NCBI RefSeq assembly: GCF_009826895.1
Contig: NZ_WUMV01000006.1
Coordinates: 310,001 to 374,000 of the forward strand
Source: Stappia sediminis
GTDB lineage: Bacteria > Pseudomonadota > Alphaproteobacteria > Rhizobiales > Stappiaceae
Reading direction: 5' to 3'
Length of the DNA: 64,000 nt
Positions within the stretch are counted from its first letter, which is position 1. The number at the start of each line of letters is the position of its first letter. The notes beneath the pieces are model-generated. The model worked only from the letters and a program-made list of their open reading frames with translations, was not told where the DNA came from and ran no database searches. This document shows positions 55,976 to 64,000 of the stretch, one piece after another. The translations under genes and the position numbers were made by a program.

Positions 55976-56905
55976 TTGGCGACGCTGCTGCTTCATCACA
56001 CGGCCTACCTCGATCACCTCACGCCTGTCGGCCATCCCGAGCGCCCGGATCGCATCCGCGCCATCGACCGGATCCTCGAGCATGAGCGTTTCCAGGCGCT
56101 GGAGCGAGAGCCCGCGCCGCTCGGTGCGGTGGAAGATGTGCTTCTCGCCCATCCTGCGGAATATGTCGACATGATCCGCAATGCGGTTCCCTCCGAGGGG
56201 CTTTTCCGCCTGGATATGGACACGACCGTTTCTCCGGGCAGCTGGGAAGCGGCGATGCGCGCCGTCGGCGGCGCCTGCCTTGCCGTCGACGAGGTTGTAT
56301 CGCGAAAGGTCTCCAACGCGTTTTCAGCCTCGCGCCCGCCCGGCCATCATGCGGAGCGCATTCGCGCAATGGGCTTTTGCCTCTTCAACAACGCCGCGGT
56401 CGCCGCCCGCCATGCCCAGGCAAAACACGGGGCGGAGCGTGTGGCCGTGGTTGATTTCGACGTCCACCATGGCAATGGCACGCAAGACATCTTCTGGTCC
56501 GATCCCACGCTCATGTATTGCTCCACCCATCAGGCGCCTTTCTATCCCGGCACAGGCGCGGCGAGCGAGACGGGCGAGCACGGCAATATCGTCAACGCTC
56601 CCTTGAGCGCGGGCGACGGCGGCGCGGAATTCCGCGAGGCGATGGATATCGTGATCCTGCCTCGGCTTGAGGAGTTCGCCCCCGACCTCATAATCATTTC
56701 CGCCGGCTTCGATGCCCACGCGCGTGACCCGCTCGGCGGCCTCAACCTTGTGGAGACGGATTTCGCCTGGGCGACGGAACGCCTCATGGACGTTGCGGCG
56801 CGCCACGCCCAGGGCCGCGTCGTCTCGCTTCTGGAAGGCGGCTATGACCTGGAAGGGCTTGCCCGTTCCACCGCCGCCCATGTCATGACGCTCATGACCG
56901 CGTGA
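55976..56905 (+). CDS. Histone-deacetylase-family (acetylpolyamine/acetoin-type) amidohydrolase
   Basis: A 309-residue zinc amidohydrolase of the HDAC fold. The motif RPPGHHAE gives the paired catalytic histidines (about 124-125). Zinc ligands are in [11 protein letters not shown] (D162, H164) and [12 protein letters not shown]. The sequence YPGTGAASE also fits. Bacterial members act on acetylated polyamines, proteins or small amides. The likely start is TTG 55976 ([13 protein letters not shown]), as upstream residues are not conserved; no ATG fits. xseB follows after 115 bases. Confidence 0.88.
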   Translation: MATLLLHHTAYLDHLTPVGHPERPDRIRAIDRILEHERFQALEREPAPLGAVEDVLLAHPAEYVDMIRNAVPSEGLFRLDMDTTVSPGSWEAAMRAVGGACLAVDEVVSRKVSNAFSASRPPGHHAERIRAMGFCLFNNAAVAARHAQAKHGAERVAVVDFDVHHGNGTQDIFWSDPTLMYCSTHQAPFYPGTGAASETGEHGNIVNAPLSAGDGGAEFREAMDIVILPRLEEFAPDLIIISAGFDAHARDPLGGLNLVETDFAWATERLMDVAARHAQGRVVSLLEGGYDLEGLARSTAAHVMTLMTA

Positions 56906-57020
56906 TACGATCCTCACGAAGCGATCCACAGCCGCCGGAGCAGCCGGTCTTGACCTCTTCCGGCTCACGTCCGATCTTCGGCGCTCGCAATCAGCCTTCT
57001 ACCTTCGGGAGTTCTCACCA

Positions 57021-57275
57021 ATGACCAGCGAAACGAAAGGCAACGACGTTTCGGCCATGTCCTTCGAGGACGCCCTGAAGGAACTGGAGGTTATCGTCTC
57101 CCGCCTTGAGCAGGGGCAGGTGCCGCTTGAAGAGAGCATCACGCTTTATGAAAAGGGCGATGCATTGCGCCGCCATTGCGACAAGCTGCTGAAGGCGGCC
57201 GAAGCGAAGGTGGAGAAGATTCAGCTCTCAAGGGACGGCACGGCCTCGGGCACCGAACCGCTCGACGTCGAATGA
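57021..57275 (+). CDS. xseB: Exodeoxyribonuclease VII small subunit
   Basis: An 84-residue acidic helical protein that binds the large subunit XseA in the nuclease that degrades single-stranded DNA. Family marks are [20 protein letters not shown] (about 13-32) and [25 protein letters not shown] lies upstream of the ATG. The place between an HDAC-like gene and dxs is the usual one in Hyphomicrobiales. Confidence 0.95.
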   Translation: MTSETKGNDVSAMSFEDALKELEVIVSRLEQGQVPLEESITLYEKGDALRRHCDKLLKAAEAKVEKIQLSRDGTASGTEPLDVE

Positions 57276-57636
57276 CTTTTCTCAAGGTGCTTCCCGCGGC
57301 TTCCCCTACGCTGAACACGGTCTGACGCAGATATTGCCGTGCACTGCAAAATACTACCTATGCGTGTGAAGCCGCTGTCGATTTGATCGCCGTGAACCAG
57401 CCCGGTTTCGCCTTGCGGGCCAAGATGCCGGAGCCCGCTTCGACAGACCATCCGGCGCTGACTTCCGGACAATCACCCAAAAGGCCGATCGGATGCCGCA
57501 TGATTCATTGTTGTTGCTGTAACTTACGTTACGGAAAGTTATCAGCTTTTGCATGAGCCGGCCATTTCGCCAACCGTTTACCGCACGCGAGATGGGTCAC
57601 GTTCCGCACAAAGCCACGGTATTTTCTCGGCGGAAT
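57276..57636. other. Non-coding stretch after xseB
   Basis: Bases 57276-57636 hold no supported gene. A short inverted repeat GTAAC-TTAC-GTTAC lies near 57520. The minus-strand frames at 57221-57472 and 57354-57554 are arginine- and serine-rich with no domain and look like shadows. With the next feature and the dxs leader, the whole gap is 645 bases, unusually long for this window. Confidence 0.4.
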
Positions 57637-57664
57637 AAAAAAAGGGCCGCGCGAAGGCGGCCCT
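57637..57664 (-). terminator. Leftward intrinsic terminator between xseB and dxs
   Basis: AGGGCCGC (57643-57650) pairs perfectly with GCGGCCCT (57657-57664). Seven A residues at 57637-57643 give a run of T on the minus strand, so the terminator acts leftward. The nearest protein genes on both sides run rightward, so it has no protein-coding customer. Confidence 0.85.
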
Positions 57665-57800
57665 AAGTCGATCACTGTGCACGTGGCCCCATCGACCACA
57701 ACCTATGTTTAGTAGAATTCTTGTCGGATTGCACCCCCCAAATGGGTGAATCGCGCATTACGGGAGAAAGATTCTCTTCACAATCATGTTTGTAGCGAAG
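57637..57800 (-). ncRNA. Candidate leftward small RNA upstream of dxs
   Basis: The strong leftward terminator at 57637-57664 implies a leftward transcript starting upstream. Just before it, on the minus strand, GTCGAT and ATCGAC (around 57667-57700) can form a further stem. The possible start near 57790 is arbitrary; a TTGTCA at 57804-57809 is the only box seen. No protein frame fits. Confidence 0.35.
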
Positions 57801-57920
57801 TGTTGACAATATGTGCGATTCACTCTCGTCGATCATGATTTGCGCCTCATATGCGCTTGGTGTAAGCCAAGGCGCTTATGCAACCCGGCTAGTGCCCTAA
57901 CGACAGATGCGAAGCGAATT

Positions 57921-59837
57921 GTGACAGACCGCCCAATCACACCGCTCCTCGACACCATAAACATTCCTGCCGATCTCAGGACGCTGCCCGAGTCCGACCT
58001 CAAGCAGGTCGCTGAAGAATTGCGCAACGAACTGATCGATGCGGTTTCGCGCACCGGCGGGCATCTGGGTGCGGGCCTTGGCGTCGTGGAACTTACGGTC
58101 GCCCTTCATTACGTCTTCGAAACGCCGGACGACCGCCTGATCTGGGACGTCGGCCATCAGTGCTACCCGCACAAGATCCTGACCGGACGTCGCGACCGCA
58201 TTCGCACGTTGCGCCAGGGCGGCGGCCTTTCCGGCTTTACCAAGCGCGCGGAAAGCGAATACGACCCCTTCGGCGCCGCCCATTCCTCCACATCCATTTC
58301 CGCCGGGCTCGGCATGGCGGTCGCCCGCGATCTGGATGATCGCAAGAACAACATCATCGCGGTGATCGGCGACGGTGCGATGTCGGCCGGCATGGCCTAT
58401 GAGGCGATGAACAACGCCGGCGCGCAGCACTCGCGCCTCATCGTCATCCTGAACGACAATGACATGTCGATCGCCCCGCCGGTCGGTGCGATGTCGGCTT
58501 ACCTCGCCCGCCTCGTATCGGGCCGCGCCTACACCTCCATTCGCGATGCCGCCAAGCACCTCGTGCAGTCCCTGCCGAAGCCGCTGAAGGAAAAGGCTGC
58601 GAGGGCGGAGGAATATGCCCGCGGCTTCTGGACCGGCGGCACGATGTTCGAGGAGCTCGGCTTCTATTACGTCGGGCCGATAGACGGTCACAACCTCGAC
58701 CATCTCCTGCCGGTTCTCAAGAACGTTCGCGATACCCATCACGGCCCGGTACTGATTCATGCGGTCACGCAAAAGGGCAAGGGGTATCCGCCCGCCGAAA
58801 CCTCTTCCGACAAATATCACGGTGTCGCCAGGTTCGATGTCGTAACGGGCAAGCAGGCGAAGCCGGTTGCGAATGCGCCCAGTTATACGCGCGTCTTCGC
58901 CGACAGCCTGATTTCCGAAGCGCAGGCCGACGAGCGGATCGTCGCCGTGACGGCGGCCATGCCGGACGGCACGGGCCTCGACCTGTTCGGCAAGTCGTTT
59001 CCCGAGCGCACGTTCGACGTCGGCATTGCCGAGCAGCATGCCGTCACCTTTTCCGCAGGCCTCGCAACGGAAGGTTACAAGCCCTTTTGCGCGATTTATT
59101 CGACCTTCCTGCAGCGCGGCTACGACCAGGTCGTCCATGACGTGGCGATCCAGGGCCTGCCGGTGCGTTTTGCGATCGACCGCGCGGGCCTCGTCGGCGC
59201 GGACGGGCCGACGCACGCGGGCGCATTCGACACCGCATATCTTTCATGCCTTCCCGGTTTCGTGGTCATGGCGCCGGGCGATGAGGCGGAACTGCGCCAT
59301 ATGGTTGCAACGGCGGCGCACTATGACGAAGGCCCGATCGCCTTCCGCTATCCGCGTGGCGAAGGGCGCGGCGTCGAGCTTCCCGACCGCGGCGAAGTCC
59401 TGGAGATCGGCAAGGGCCGCGTCTTGCGCGAGGGCACGGCGGTCGCGCTCGTCTCCTTCGGCGGCCGGCTCGCGGAGTGTCTGATTGCCGCTGACGAGCT
59501 GGAGGCCGCGGGCCTTTCCGCCACGGTGGCCGATGCCCGTTTCGCCAAGCCCCTGGATGAGGAACTGATCTCCCGTCTTGCACGTGAGCATGAGGTTCTC
59601 ATCACCATCGAGGAAGGCTCGGTCGGCGGTTTCGGCAGCCATGTGCTTCAGATGCTTGCGACGAACGGCATGCTGGACAACGGCCTGAAAGTGCGCCCGA
59701 TGGTGCTGCCCGACCGTTTCATCGACCAGGACAAGCCGGAGGCGATGTACGCCGAGGCCGGCCTCGATGCCGCGGCCATCGTCGCCCGCGTCTTCGAAGC
59801 CCTTGGCCGCGACGCGGTTCCCGTGCGCCGGGCCTGA
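57921..59837 (+). CDS. dxs: 1-deoxy-D-xylulose-5-phosphate synthase
   Basis: A 638-residue thiamine diphosphate enzyme that condenses pyruvate and glyceraldehyde 3-phosphate in the non-mevalonate isoprenoid route. The start region has [14 protein letters not shown] with the active-site histidine. The ThDP motif is [18 protein letters not shown] with ILNDNDMS. The pyrimidine domain has [15 protein letters not shown], and the last third is a transketolase C-terminal domain. GTG 57921 fits the usual N-terminus ([10 protein letters not shown]); the upstream frame is not conserved. A terminator follows. Confidence 0.95.
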   Translation: MTDRPITPLLDTINIPADLRTLPESDLKQVAEELRNELIDAVSRTGGHLGAGLGVVELTVALHYVFETPDDRLIWDVGHQCYPHKILTGRRDRIRTLRQGGGLSGFTKRAESEYDPFGAAHSSTSISAGLGMAVARDLDDRKNNIIAVIGDGAMSAGMAYEAMNNAGAQHSRLIVILNDNDMSIAPPVGAMSAYLARLVSGRAYTSIRDAAKHLVQSLPKPLKEKAARAEEYARGFWTGGTMFEELGFYYVGPIDGHNLDHLLPVLKNVRDTHHGPVLIHAVTQKGKGYPPAETSSDKYHGVARFDVVTGKQAKPVANAPSYTRVFADSLISEAQADERIVAVTAAMPDGTGLDLFGKSFPERTFDVGIAEQHAVTFSAGLATEGYKPFCAIYSTFLQRGYDQVVHDVAIQGLPVRFAIDRAGLVGADGPTHAGAFDTAYLSCLPGFVVMAPGDEAELRHMVATAAHYDEGPIAFRYPRGEGRGVELPDRGEVLEIGKGRVLREGTAVALVSFGGRLAECLIAADELEAAGLSATVADARFAKPLDEELISRLAREHEVLITIEEGSVGGFGSHVLQMLATNGMLDNGLKVRPMVLPDRFIDQDKPEAMYAEAGLDAAAIVARVFEALGRDAVPVRRA

Positions 59838-59868
59838 ATGCCGGCGCCCGCCGGCCAGCCCTGCAATA

Positions 59869-59888
59869 ATTGCATGCCGCCATGCAAT
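59869..59888. repeat. Short perfect palindrome after dxs
   Basis: ATTGCATG and CATGCAAT flank CCGC. A second inverted repeat, CTTCTTC (59913-59919) with GAAGAAG (59928-59934), lies between this and the terminator. Their role is unknown; they may be operators or message-end structures. Confidence 0.5.
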
Positions 59889-59937
59889 AGCGTGCATTGA
59901 CAATCATCCTGTCTTCTTCCAAGTCTTGAAGAAGTAG

Positions 59938-59974
59938 AACGTCGGCTTTTCAGCCGGCGTTCTTTCGTTTTTCC
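59938..59974 (+). terminator. Rho-independent terminator of dxs
   Basis: AACGTCGGCT (59938-59947) pairs with AGCCGGCGTT (59952-59961) with one G-T pair and loop TTTC. CTTTCGTTTTTCC follows. It lies 100 bases past the dxs stop. Confidence 0.88.
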
Positions 59975-60076
59975 TGAATTATTCCAATAAACGCCTTGTT
60001 CGTCTGCGCGTGAACGGGGCTGAACGAAGCCACAGGCAGGGCTGAATGGCCTTGCTTGAAAAAAGCCGGACCTCCC

Positions 60077-61429
60077 ATGGCGCAGACACTCGCTCCTATT
60101 GCCGCCCTCCTTCTGTCCGTTGGTCTCGTGCTTTTCGGGCATGGATTGCAGACGACACTGCTCCCGCTCGCCGCTAACCTCGCGGATTTTTCGGACATCG
60201 CCATCGGCGTGCTTTCTTCGGGCTATTACGTCGGCTTCGTGGTCGGTTGCCTTGTCTCGCCGTTTGCCATCATGCGCGCCGGTCACATCCGTGCCTTTGC
60301 CGCCATCGTCTCGTTGATGTCGGCGGCCGCGATCATCCACCCGATCGTCATCGAGCCTTTCTCCTGGACGATGATCCGCTTTGTCTCCGGCCTGTGCCTT
60401 GCGGGGTTTTATCTCGTCGTTGAAAGCTGGCTCAACGAGCATGCCTCGAACGCCAATCGCGGCGCGATCATGTCGGTCTATATCGTCATCCTTTATTCCG
60501 CGATGACGCTGGGCCAGCTGTCGCTCACAAAATTCGATATCGCGACATTCGTGCCCTTCGCCATCGCCTCCGTGGCGGTTTCCGTCGCCGTCATTCCCAT
60601 TTCCCTGACGCGGTCGAACCAGCCGGCCCCGATCACGCTCGTGCGCTTTCGCCCGATCGCGCTCTACAGGAATTCGCCGGCGGCCATGGTCGGCGGATTC
60701 GTGATAGGCATGGGCAACGCAGCGATCTGGACGCTCTCGCCGCTGTACGCGGCGAACATCGGCCTCGACACGAAGAGCGCGGCCTATTTCGCCTCCGCCG
60801 TCGTGTTCGGCGGCGCAATCGCGCAATGGCCGATCGGGCGTTTGTCCGACCGGATGGACCGTCGCTACGTGCTGGTGGCAATGGGCACCCTGTCGGCGGT
60901 CGCTGCCCTCTTTGTGGTTCTGATCTCGCCGACGGATCCACTCACGGCAATCGCGCTCGCGGCGCTGATGGGCGTGCTCACCCAGCCGACCTATGCGGTG
61001 GCCGTCGCGCATGGTTTCGACCACGCCGAGCCCGATGCCTTCGTGGAAACCTCGTCCGGCCTTCTCCTTGCCAATGGCATAGGTTCGGTGATCGGCCCGT
61101 TCGCCGCCGCTTTGCTCATGGATCGCACGGGCGCCAACGGGTTGTTCTACTGGATGATCGCCGTCGAATCGCTGCTGGCGGTCTATGTCCTCTGGCGTCT
61201 GGCCCAGCGCCGGGCCGTCACCGCCCACGACAGGACGGATTACGAATATGCGACGACCGCGCAGCTTGGCGCGATCATCACGCCCGATCCGCTTGACGTC
61301 GACGATCCGAACGTCATCCCGCCCGAGGAGTTTCCGGCCTACGAGGCACCGGAAGAGGGCAAGGAAGGCGAGGCTGAAGAAAGGGCACCGACCGAAGAGC
61401 GGATCATCGAGCGTGCCGGTGCATCGTGA
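60077..61429 (+). CDS. Major facilitator superfamily transporter
   Basis: A 450-residue membrane transporter with twelve predicted helices. Conserved spots are GHGLQTTLLPLAA in helix 1, and GRLSDRMDRRYVLV between helices 8 and 9, which matches the family's loop signature. The C-terminal 60 residues are acidic and proline-rich. The substrate is unknown. The start is ATG 60077; a TTG at 60056 is also in frame, and neither has a clear ribosome site. Confidence 0.82.
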   Translation: MAQTLAPIAALLLSVGLVLFGHGLQTTLLPLAANLADFSDIAIGVLSSGYYVGFVVGCLVSPFAIMRAGHIRAFAAIVSLMSAAAIIHPIVIEPFSWTMIRFVSGLCLAGFYLVVESWLNEHASNANRGAIMSVYIVILYSAMTLGQLSLTKFDIATFVPFAIASVAVSVAVIPISLTRSNQPAPITLVRFRPIALYRNSPAAMVGGFVIGMGNAAIWTLSPLYAANIGLDTKSAAYFASAVVFGGAIAQWPIGRLSDRMDRRYVLVAMGTLSAVAALFVVLISPTDPLTAIALAALMGVLTQPTYAVAVAHGFDHAEPDAFVETSSGLLLANGIGSVIGPFAAALLMDRTGANGLFYWMIAVESLLAVYVLWRLAQRRAVTAHDRTDYEYATTAQLGAIITPDPLDVDDPNVIPPEEFPAYEAPEEGKEGEAEERAPTEERIIERAGAS

Positions 61430-61489
61430 TTGCAACCTGCGGCAAATGACCTCTCGACGCCGGACGTGAACGGGATCATATTGCCGCCG

Positions 61490-61888
61490 ATGAGAACGAG
61501 GACGGGCATACTTCCGGGTTTGAGGGCCGAGCGCACGCCGGTGGCGCTGCTGGTGGCTCTTGTGCTCGTCTTCAATCTCCTCGCTTCATTCGCGGCCACC
61601 GCCGCGAATGGGCCTGACGCCCCGGCCGGCTTCGTCATCTGTTCCGTCTCGGGCATCGCGGCACTTCCTGTTTCGGACGATGCCACGCCGCATGGCGGCG
61701 ATTTCTGTGCCTGCGGGGAAGCTTGCGTGCATCTGGCGTGCTGTGCGGCCTTGCCTGGCGCCTCAGCCGAAGAGACGACAGTTTACTTCCCTTCCCCGCG
61801 CGAGAACTTTCTGCCATTGCGCGCCAGCCATGCTGTCGCGGGCGTTTTCCTTTTCTCGCAAGGCATCAGGGCGCCGCCGCTGAGCTGA
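61490..61888 (+). CDS. Cys/His-rich exported protein, DUF2946-like
   Basis: A 132-residue protein with a basic start and one hydrophobic stretch (about 18-40), either signal peptide or anchor. The external part has a cluster DFCACGEACVHLACCAAL with five cysteines and a histidine, suited to metal binding. Small proteins of this kind (DUF2946) often lie beside copper chaperones, as here. Start ATG 61490 is favoured over the longer frame from 61430. Function is inferred from the neighbours. Confidence 0.6.
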   Translation: MRTRTGILPGLRAERTPVALLVALVLVFNLLASFAATAANGPDAPAGFVICSVSGIAALPVSDDATPHGGDFCACGEACVHLACCAALPGASAEETTVYFPSPRENFLPLRASHAVAGVFLFSQGIRAPPLS

Positions 61889-61963
61889 ATTTCCAAGCGA
61901 TGAATGCGCTGTCGCGCGCCTGAAGCGCCCGACGCTTCGAACAAGTCACTGGAAAGTCAGCCT

Positions 61964-62446
61964 ATGAAAATCTTCAAGATACTCGCGGTCGCAGCCGCGC
62001 TCGCCCTTGCATCCCTTTCCGTCCACGCCGAGGATATCAAGCTCGGCGATCTTACCATCTCCAATGCCTGGACGCGGGCGACCCCGCCGCGCGCGATTGC
62101 CGGCGGCGGTTTCATCACGATCACCAACCACGGTTCGCAGGACGATCTTCTTGTCGCCGCCTCCACCTCTGTTTCCGACCGGGCGGAAATTCACGAAATG
62201 TCGGTCGTCGACAACGTCATGAAGATGCGCCACGTCCCCGGCGGTGTCCCGGTTCCGGCTGGAGAAACCGTCGAGCTTAGGCCCGGTGGCTTTCATGTGA
62301 TGTTTCTTGATTTGAAGGAGCCTTTGAAGCAGGGCGATACCCTCACTGTATCGCTCACATTCGAAAAGGCCGGCACGGTCGAAGTGCCATTCACGATCGA
62401 GAAGATCGGCGCGAAAGCTCCCGCACACAGCGGGCACGGTGGCTGA
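61964..62446 (+). CDS. Periplasmic copper chaperone PCu(A)C
   Basis: A 160-residue exported protein that delivers Cu(I), typically to the CuA site of cytochrome c oxidase. A signal peptide ends at about VHA (residues 20-22). The copper motif is complete: H77, M79, M88, H111 and M113. Start ATG 61964 has GGAA upstream. The second copy, SCO and a Cys/His-rich protein are on either side, giving a copper-delivery cluster. Confidence 0.92.
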   Translation: MKIFKILAVAAALALASLSVHAEDIKLGDLTISNAWTRATPPRAIAGGGFITITNHGSQDDLLVAASTSVSDRAEIHEMSVVDNVMKMRHVPGGVPVPAGETVELRPGGFHVMFLDLKEPLKQGDTLTVSLTFEKAGTVEVPFTIEKIGAKAPAHSGHGG

Positions 62447-62496
62447 TCGGGGCGGGCGACGCCCGCTTCGCTCGCGACGGAAAGAGGCTGTCAATC

Positions 62497-63030
62497 TTGA
62501 GAAGCATGATCGAAAAGCAGCAACGCAAGCTCCGCGCCGTCCCGGCGTTCGCGGCACTGTGCCTTTCCCTGCTATGCGCCTTCGCCTCGCCGGCCCTTGC
62601 CGGCGAGGCGAAACTTGGCGCGATTTCCATCAAGGATGCCTGGGCACGCGCGACACCGCCTTGGCCGGTTGCAACGCTTGCCTTCGTCAGGCTCGAAAAT
62701 GCCGGGGCAGACGACAGGCTCTTGTCCGCCTCTTCCGATGTCGCGGGCCAGACACTGATCCACCGCTTTGTTGCCACCGGCGATCGCCCGGCGATGGAGG
62801 TGCAACGCGAGGGTGTTCCGTTAGCTGAAGGCGTTACGCTGGACATGCGCGCGGAAGGCTACCATCTCATGCTCTTGAACCTGGAAAGCAGGCTGGACGC
62901 GGGAAACACGGTGCCCGTTACCCTCACTTTCGAAAAGGCGGGGGCGGTGGAAGTCGCTTTCGATATCAAGAGCCTCCTGCCGCCGGGCCTTCAGGGCGGA
63001 AAACCCGCGCCTGAAAAGCCAACCAACTGA
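62497..63030 (+). CDS. Second PCu(A)C-type copper chaperone
   Basis: A 177-residue exported protein of the same family. The signal peptide ends near ALA (about 33-35). Motif residues H89, M100, H123 and M125 are kept, but the second methionine beside the first histidine is missing (HRF in place of HEM). TTG 62497 has GAGG nine bases upstream; ATG 62506 is the alternative. Its stop is eight bases before the SCO gene. The two copies may bind copper differently. Confidence 0.88.
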   Translation: MRSMIEKQQRKLRAVPAFAALCLSLLCAFASPALAGEAKLGAISIKDAWARATPPWPVATLAFVRLENAGADDRLLSASSDVAGQTLIHRFVATGDRPAMEVQREGVPLAEGVTLDMRAEGYHLMLLNLESRLDAGNTVPVTLTFEKAGAVEVAFDIKSLLPPGLQGGKPAPEKPTN

Positions 63031-63038
63031 GGTTTGAA

Positions 63039-63659
63039 ATGTCCGGACTGAAAATCGTTCGCTACGGCGCCTGGGCCGCGGTTGTCCTTGTCGCCTTTGC
63101 CGGGGCGACGCTCATGATCAACCAGTTCCGCACCATCGACAAGGACGAGCTGGTTGCCCCGATTTCCGAAATCGGCGGCCCGTTCGAACTTGTCGATGGC
63201 GCGACCGGCAAGACGGTCACCGAGGCCGATTTCAAGGGCAAGCCGTCCGCCTACTTCTTCGGTTATACCTTCTGCCCGGATGTCTGCCCGACAACCCTTG
63301 CCGAAACGCAAGGCTGGATCGAGGAACTGGGCGAGGACGCTGACAAGATGAACTTCGCATTCGTTTCCGTCGATCCGGAACGCGACACGCCGGAGATCGT
63401 CGGCGACTATGTTTCCGCTTTCGACAAGCGTATTCACGCGCTTTCGGGCAGCCAGGAACAGATCGACAAGATCGTCAAGAATTACCGCGTCTACGTAAAG
63501 AAGGTGACGCGCACCAACGGCGAATATCTCGTCGATCATTCCGCCGGCGTATATCTCATGGATGCCAACAACGAATTCCGCGGCACCATCTCCTACGGCG
63601 AAAGCCACGAAAACGCGGTGGCCAAATTGCGCCGTTTGATCGAAAATTCGGGAGCCTGA
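63039..63659 (+). CDS. SCO1/SenC copper chaperone
   Basis: A 206-residue membrane-anchored thioredoxin-fold protein that helps insert copper into cytochrome c oxidase. One helix lies at about 10-28. The CxxxC copper site is FCPDVCP (C79, C83) and the third ligand H167 lies in YLVDHSAG. It follows the second PCu(A)C gene and completes the cluster. Confidence 0.95.
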   Translation: MSGLKIVRYGAWAAVVLVAFAGATLMINQFRTIDKDELVAPISEIGGPFELVDGATGKTVTEADFKGKPSAYFFGYTFCPDVCPTTLAETQGWIEELGEDADKMNFAFVSVDPERDTPEIVGDYVSAFDKRIHALSGSQEQIDKIVKNYRVYVKKVTRTNGEYLVDHSAGVYLMDANNEFRGTISYGESHENAVAKLRRLIENSGA

Positions 63660-63695
63660 TCGCGACAGCTTGATAACGTTCAACGGAGGTCTGCC

Positions 63696-64000
63696 ATGAA
63701 ACCGCTTCTCATGTCATGGCAGTTCTGGGCCGTCCTTGCCGCCCTCTTCGCGGCGATGACGGCGATTTTCGCCAAGGTCGGCGTGGAGGGCGTGGGCGCG
63801 GATTTCGCGACCTTCATCCGCACCTGGGTCGTTATCTTCGCGCTCGCGGCAATCCTGACATTGACGGGCGAGTGGCAGGGCCTGTCCGAAATCTCGGCCC
63901 GCTCCGCTGTCTTTCTGGTTTTGTCGGGTCTTGCGACCGGCGCATCCTGGGTTTGCTATTTCCGTGCGCTCAAGCTTGGAGATGCGGCACGCGTCGCCCC
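63696..64000 (+). CDS. EamA-family (DMT) transporter, cut by the window end
   Basis: The first 101 residues are visible. They give a hydrophobic start (SWQFWAVLAALFAAMTAIFAK), then IRTWVVIFALAAILTLTGEW and YFRALKLGDAARVAP, the pattern of the first EamA repeat. GGAGGT lies before the ATG at 63696. The substrate is unknown. Confidence 0.8.
   Translation, partial: MKPLLMSWQFWAVLAALFAAMTAIFAKVGVEGVGADFATFIRTWVVIFALAAILTLTGEWQGLSEISARSAVFLVLSGLATGASWVCYFRALKLGDAARVA

Noticed and set aside
1-64000. CRISPR array, prophage or transposon
   Set aside because: No spaced direct repeats, transposase, integrase or phage structural gene was found by reading.

Overview
The window is GC-rich and almost fully coding on both strands. 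It looks like chromosomal core sequence of an alphaproteobacterium of the order Hyphomicrobiales (Rhizobiales), probably near the Phyllobacteriaceae or Rhizobiaceae. The pointers are a GcrA cell-cycle regulator, a SAM-II riboswitch on metZ, the gene order phoR-pstSCAB-phoU-phoB, an argD-argF-hslO operon, the neighbourhood of a histone-deacetylase-like gene, xseB and dxs, and rhizobial-type intergenic palindromes. I saw no phage, insertion sequence, CRISPR array or integrase. The genus cannot be fixed from the sequence alone.

Layout. 0-7.5 kb: a CDP-alcohol phosphatidyltransferase, metZ with its riboswitch and attenuator (minus strand), a CHASE2-adenylate cyclase, a dCTP deaminase, a YigZ protein and a bacterial voltage-gated sodium channel. 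7.5-16.4 kb: tRNA-Gly(CCC), a glycosyltransferase, a solute-binding protein, an alpha/beta hydrolase and a two-gene RND efflux operon. 16.4-20.7 kb: argD-argF-hslO and divergent gcrA. 20.7-29 kb: the complete phosphate regulon core, read leftward from phoR to phoB, with a four-unit Pho box before pstS. 29.2-36.8 kb: 3-hydroxyacyl-CoA dehydrogenase, enoyl-CoA hydratase and a four-gene TroABCD-type metal ABC transporter. 36.9-44.7 kb: a rightward run of housekeeping enzymes (MBL hydrolase, HAD phosphatase, acyl-CoA ligase, DUF1499 protein, class III aminotransferase, CorA). 44.7-50.7 kb: pdxH, a surface lipoprotein, a DnaJ-type chaperone, a LysR regulator divergent from a GST/LysE pair, and a MarR-GNAT regulator with a near-perfect palindromic operator. 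50.8-54.3 kb: an acyl-CoA dehydrogenase, enoyl-CoA hydratase and SDR operon. 54.4-60 kb: Sua5/TsaC, a candidate anti-Shine-Dalgarno small RNA, an HDAC-like deacetylase, xseB and dxs. 60-64 kb: an MFS transporter, then a copper-delivery cluster (Cys/His-rich protein, two PCu(A)C chaperones, SCO) and the start of an EamA transporter.

The genes form several working modules: methionine synthesis under S-adenosylmethionine control, phosphate sensing and uptake, beta-oxidation-type acyl-CoA turnover in two separate operons, metal import, and copper loading of cytochrome oxidase. The most interesting signals are in the non-coding DNA: the metZ riboswitch with a visible antiterminator/terminator switch, the MarR-GNAT palindrome, the candidate small RNA with a CCTCC loop at 55.8 kb, and an orphan leftward terminator between xseB and dxs. 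No clearly new multi-gene system was seen. Start sites were moved from the longest reading frame wherever a ribosome binding site, signal peptide or domain boundary supported it.
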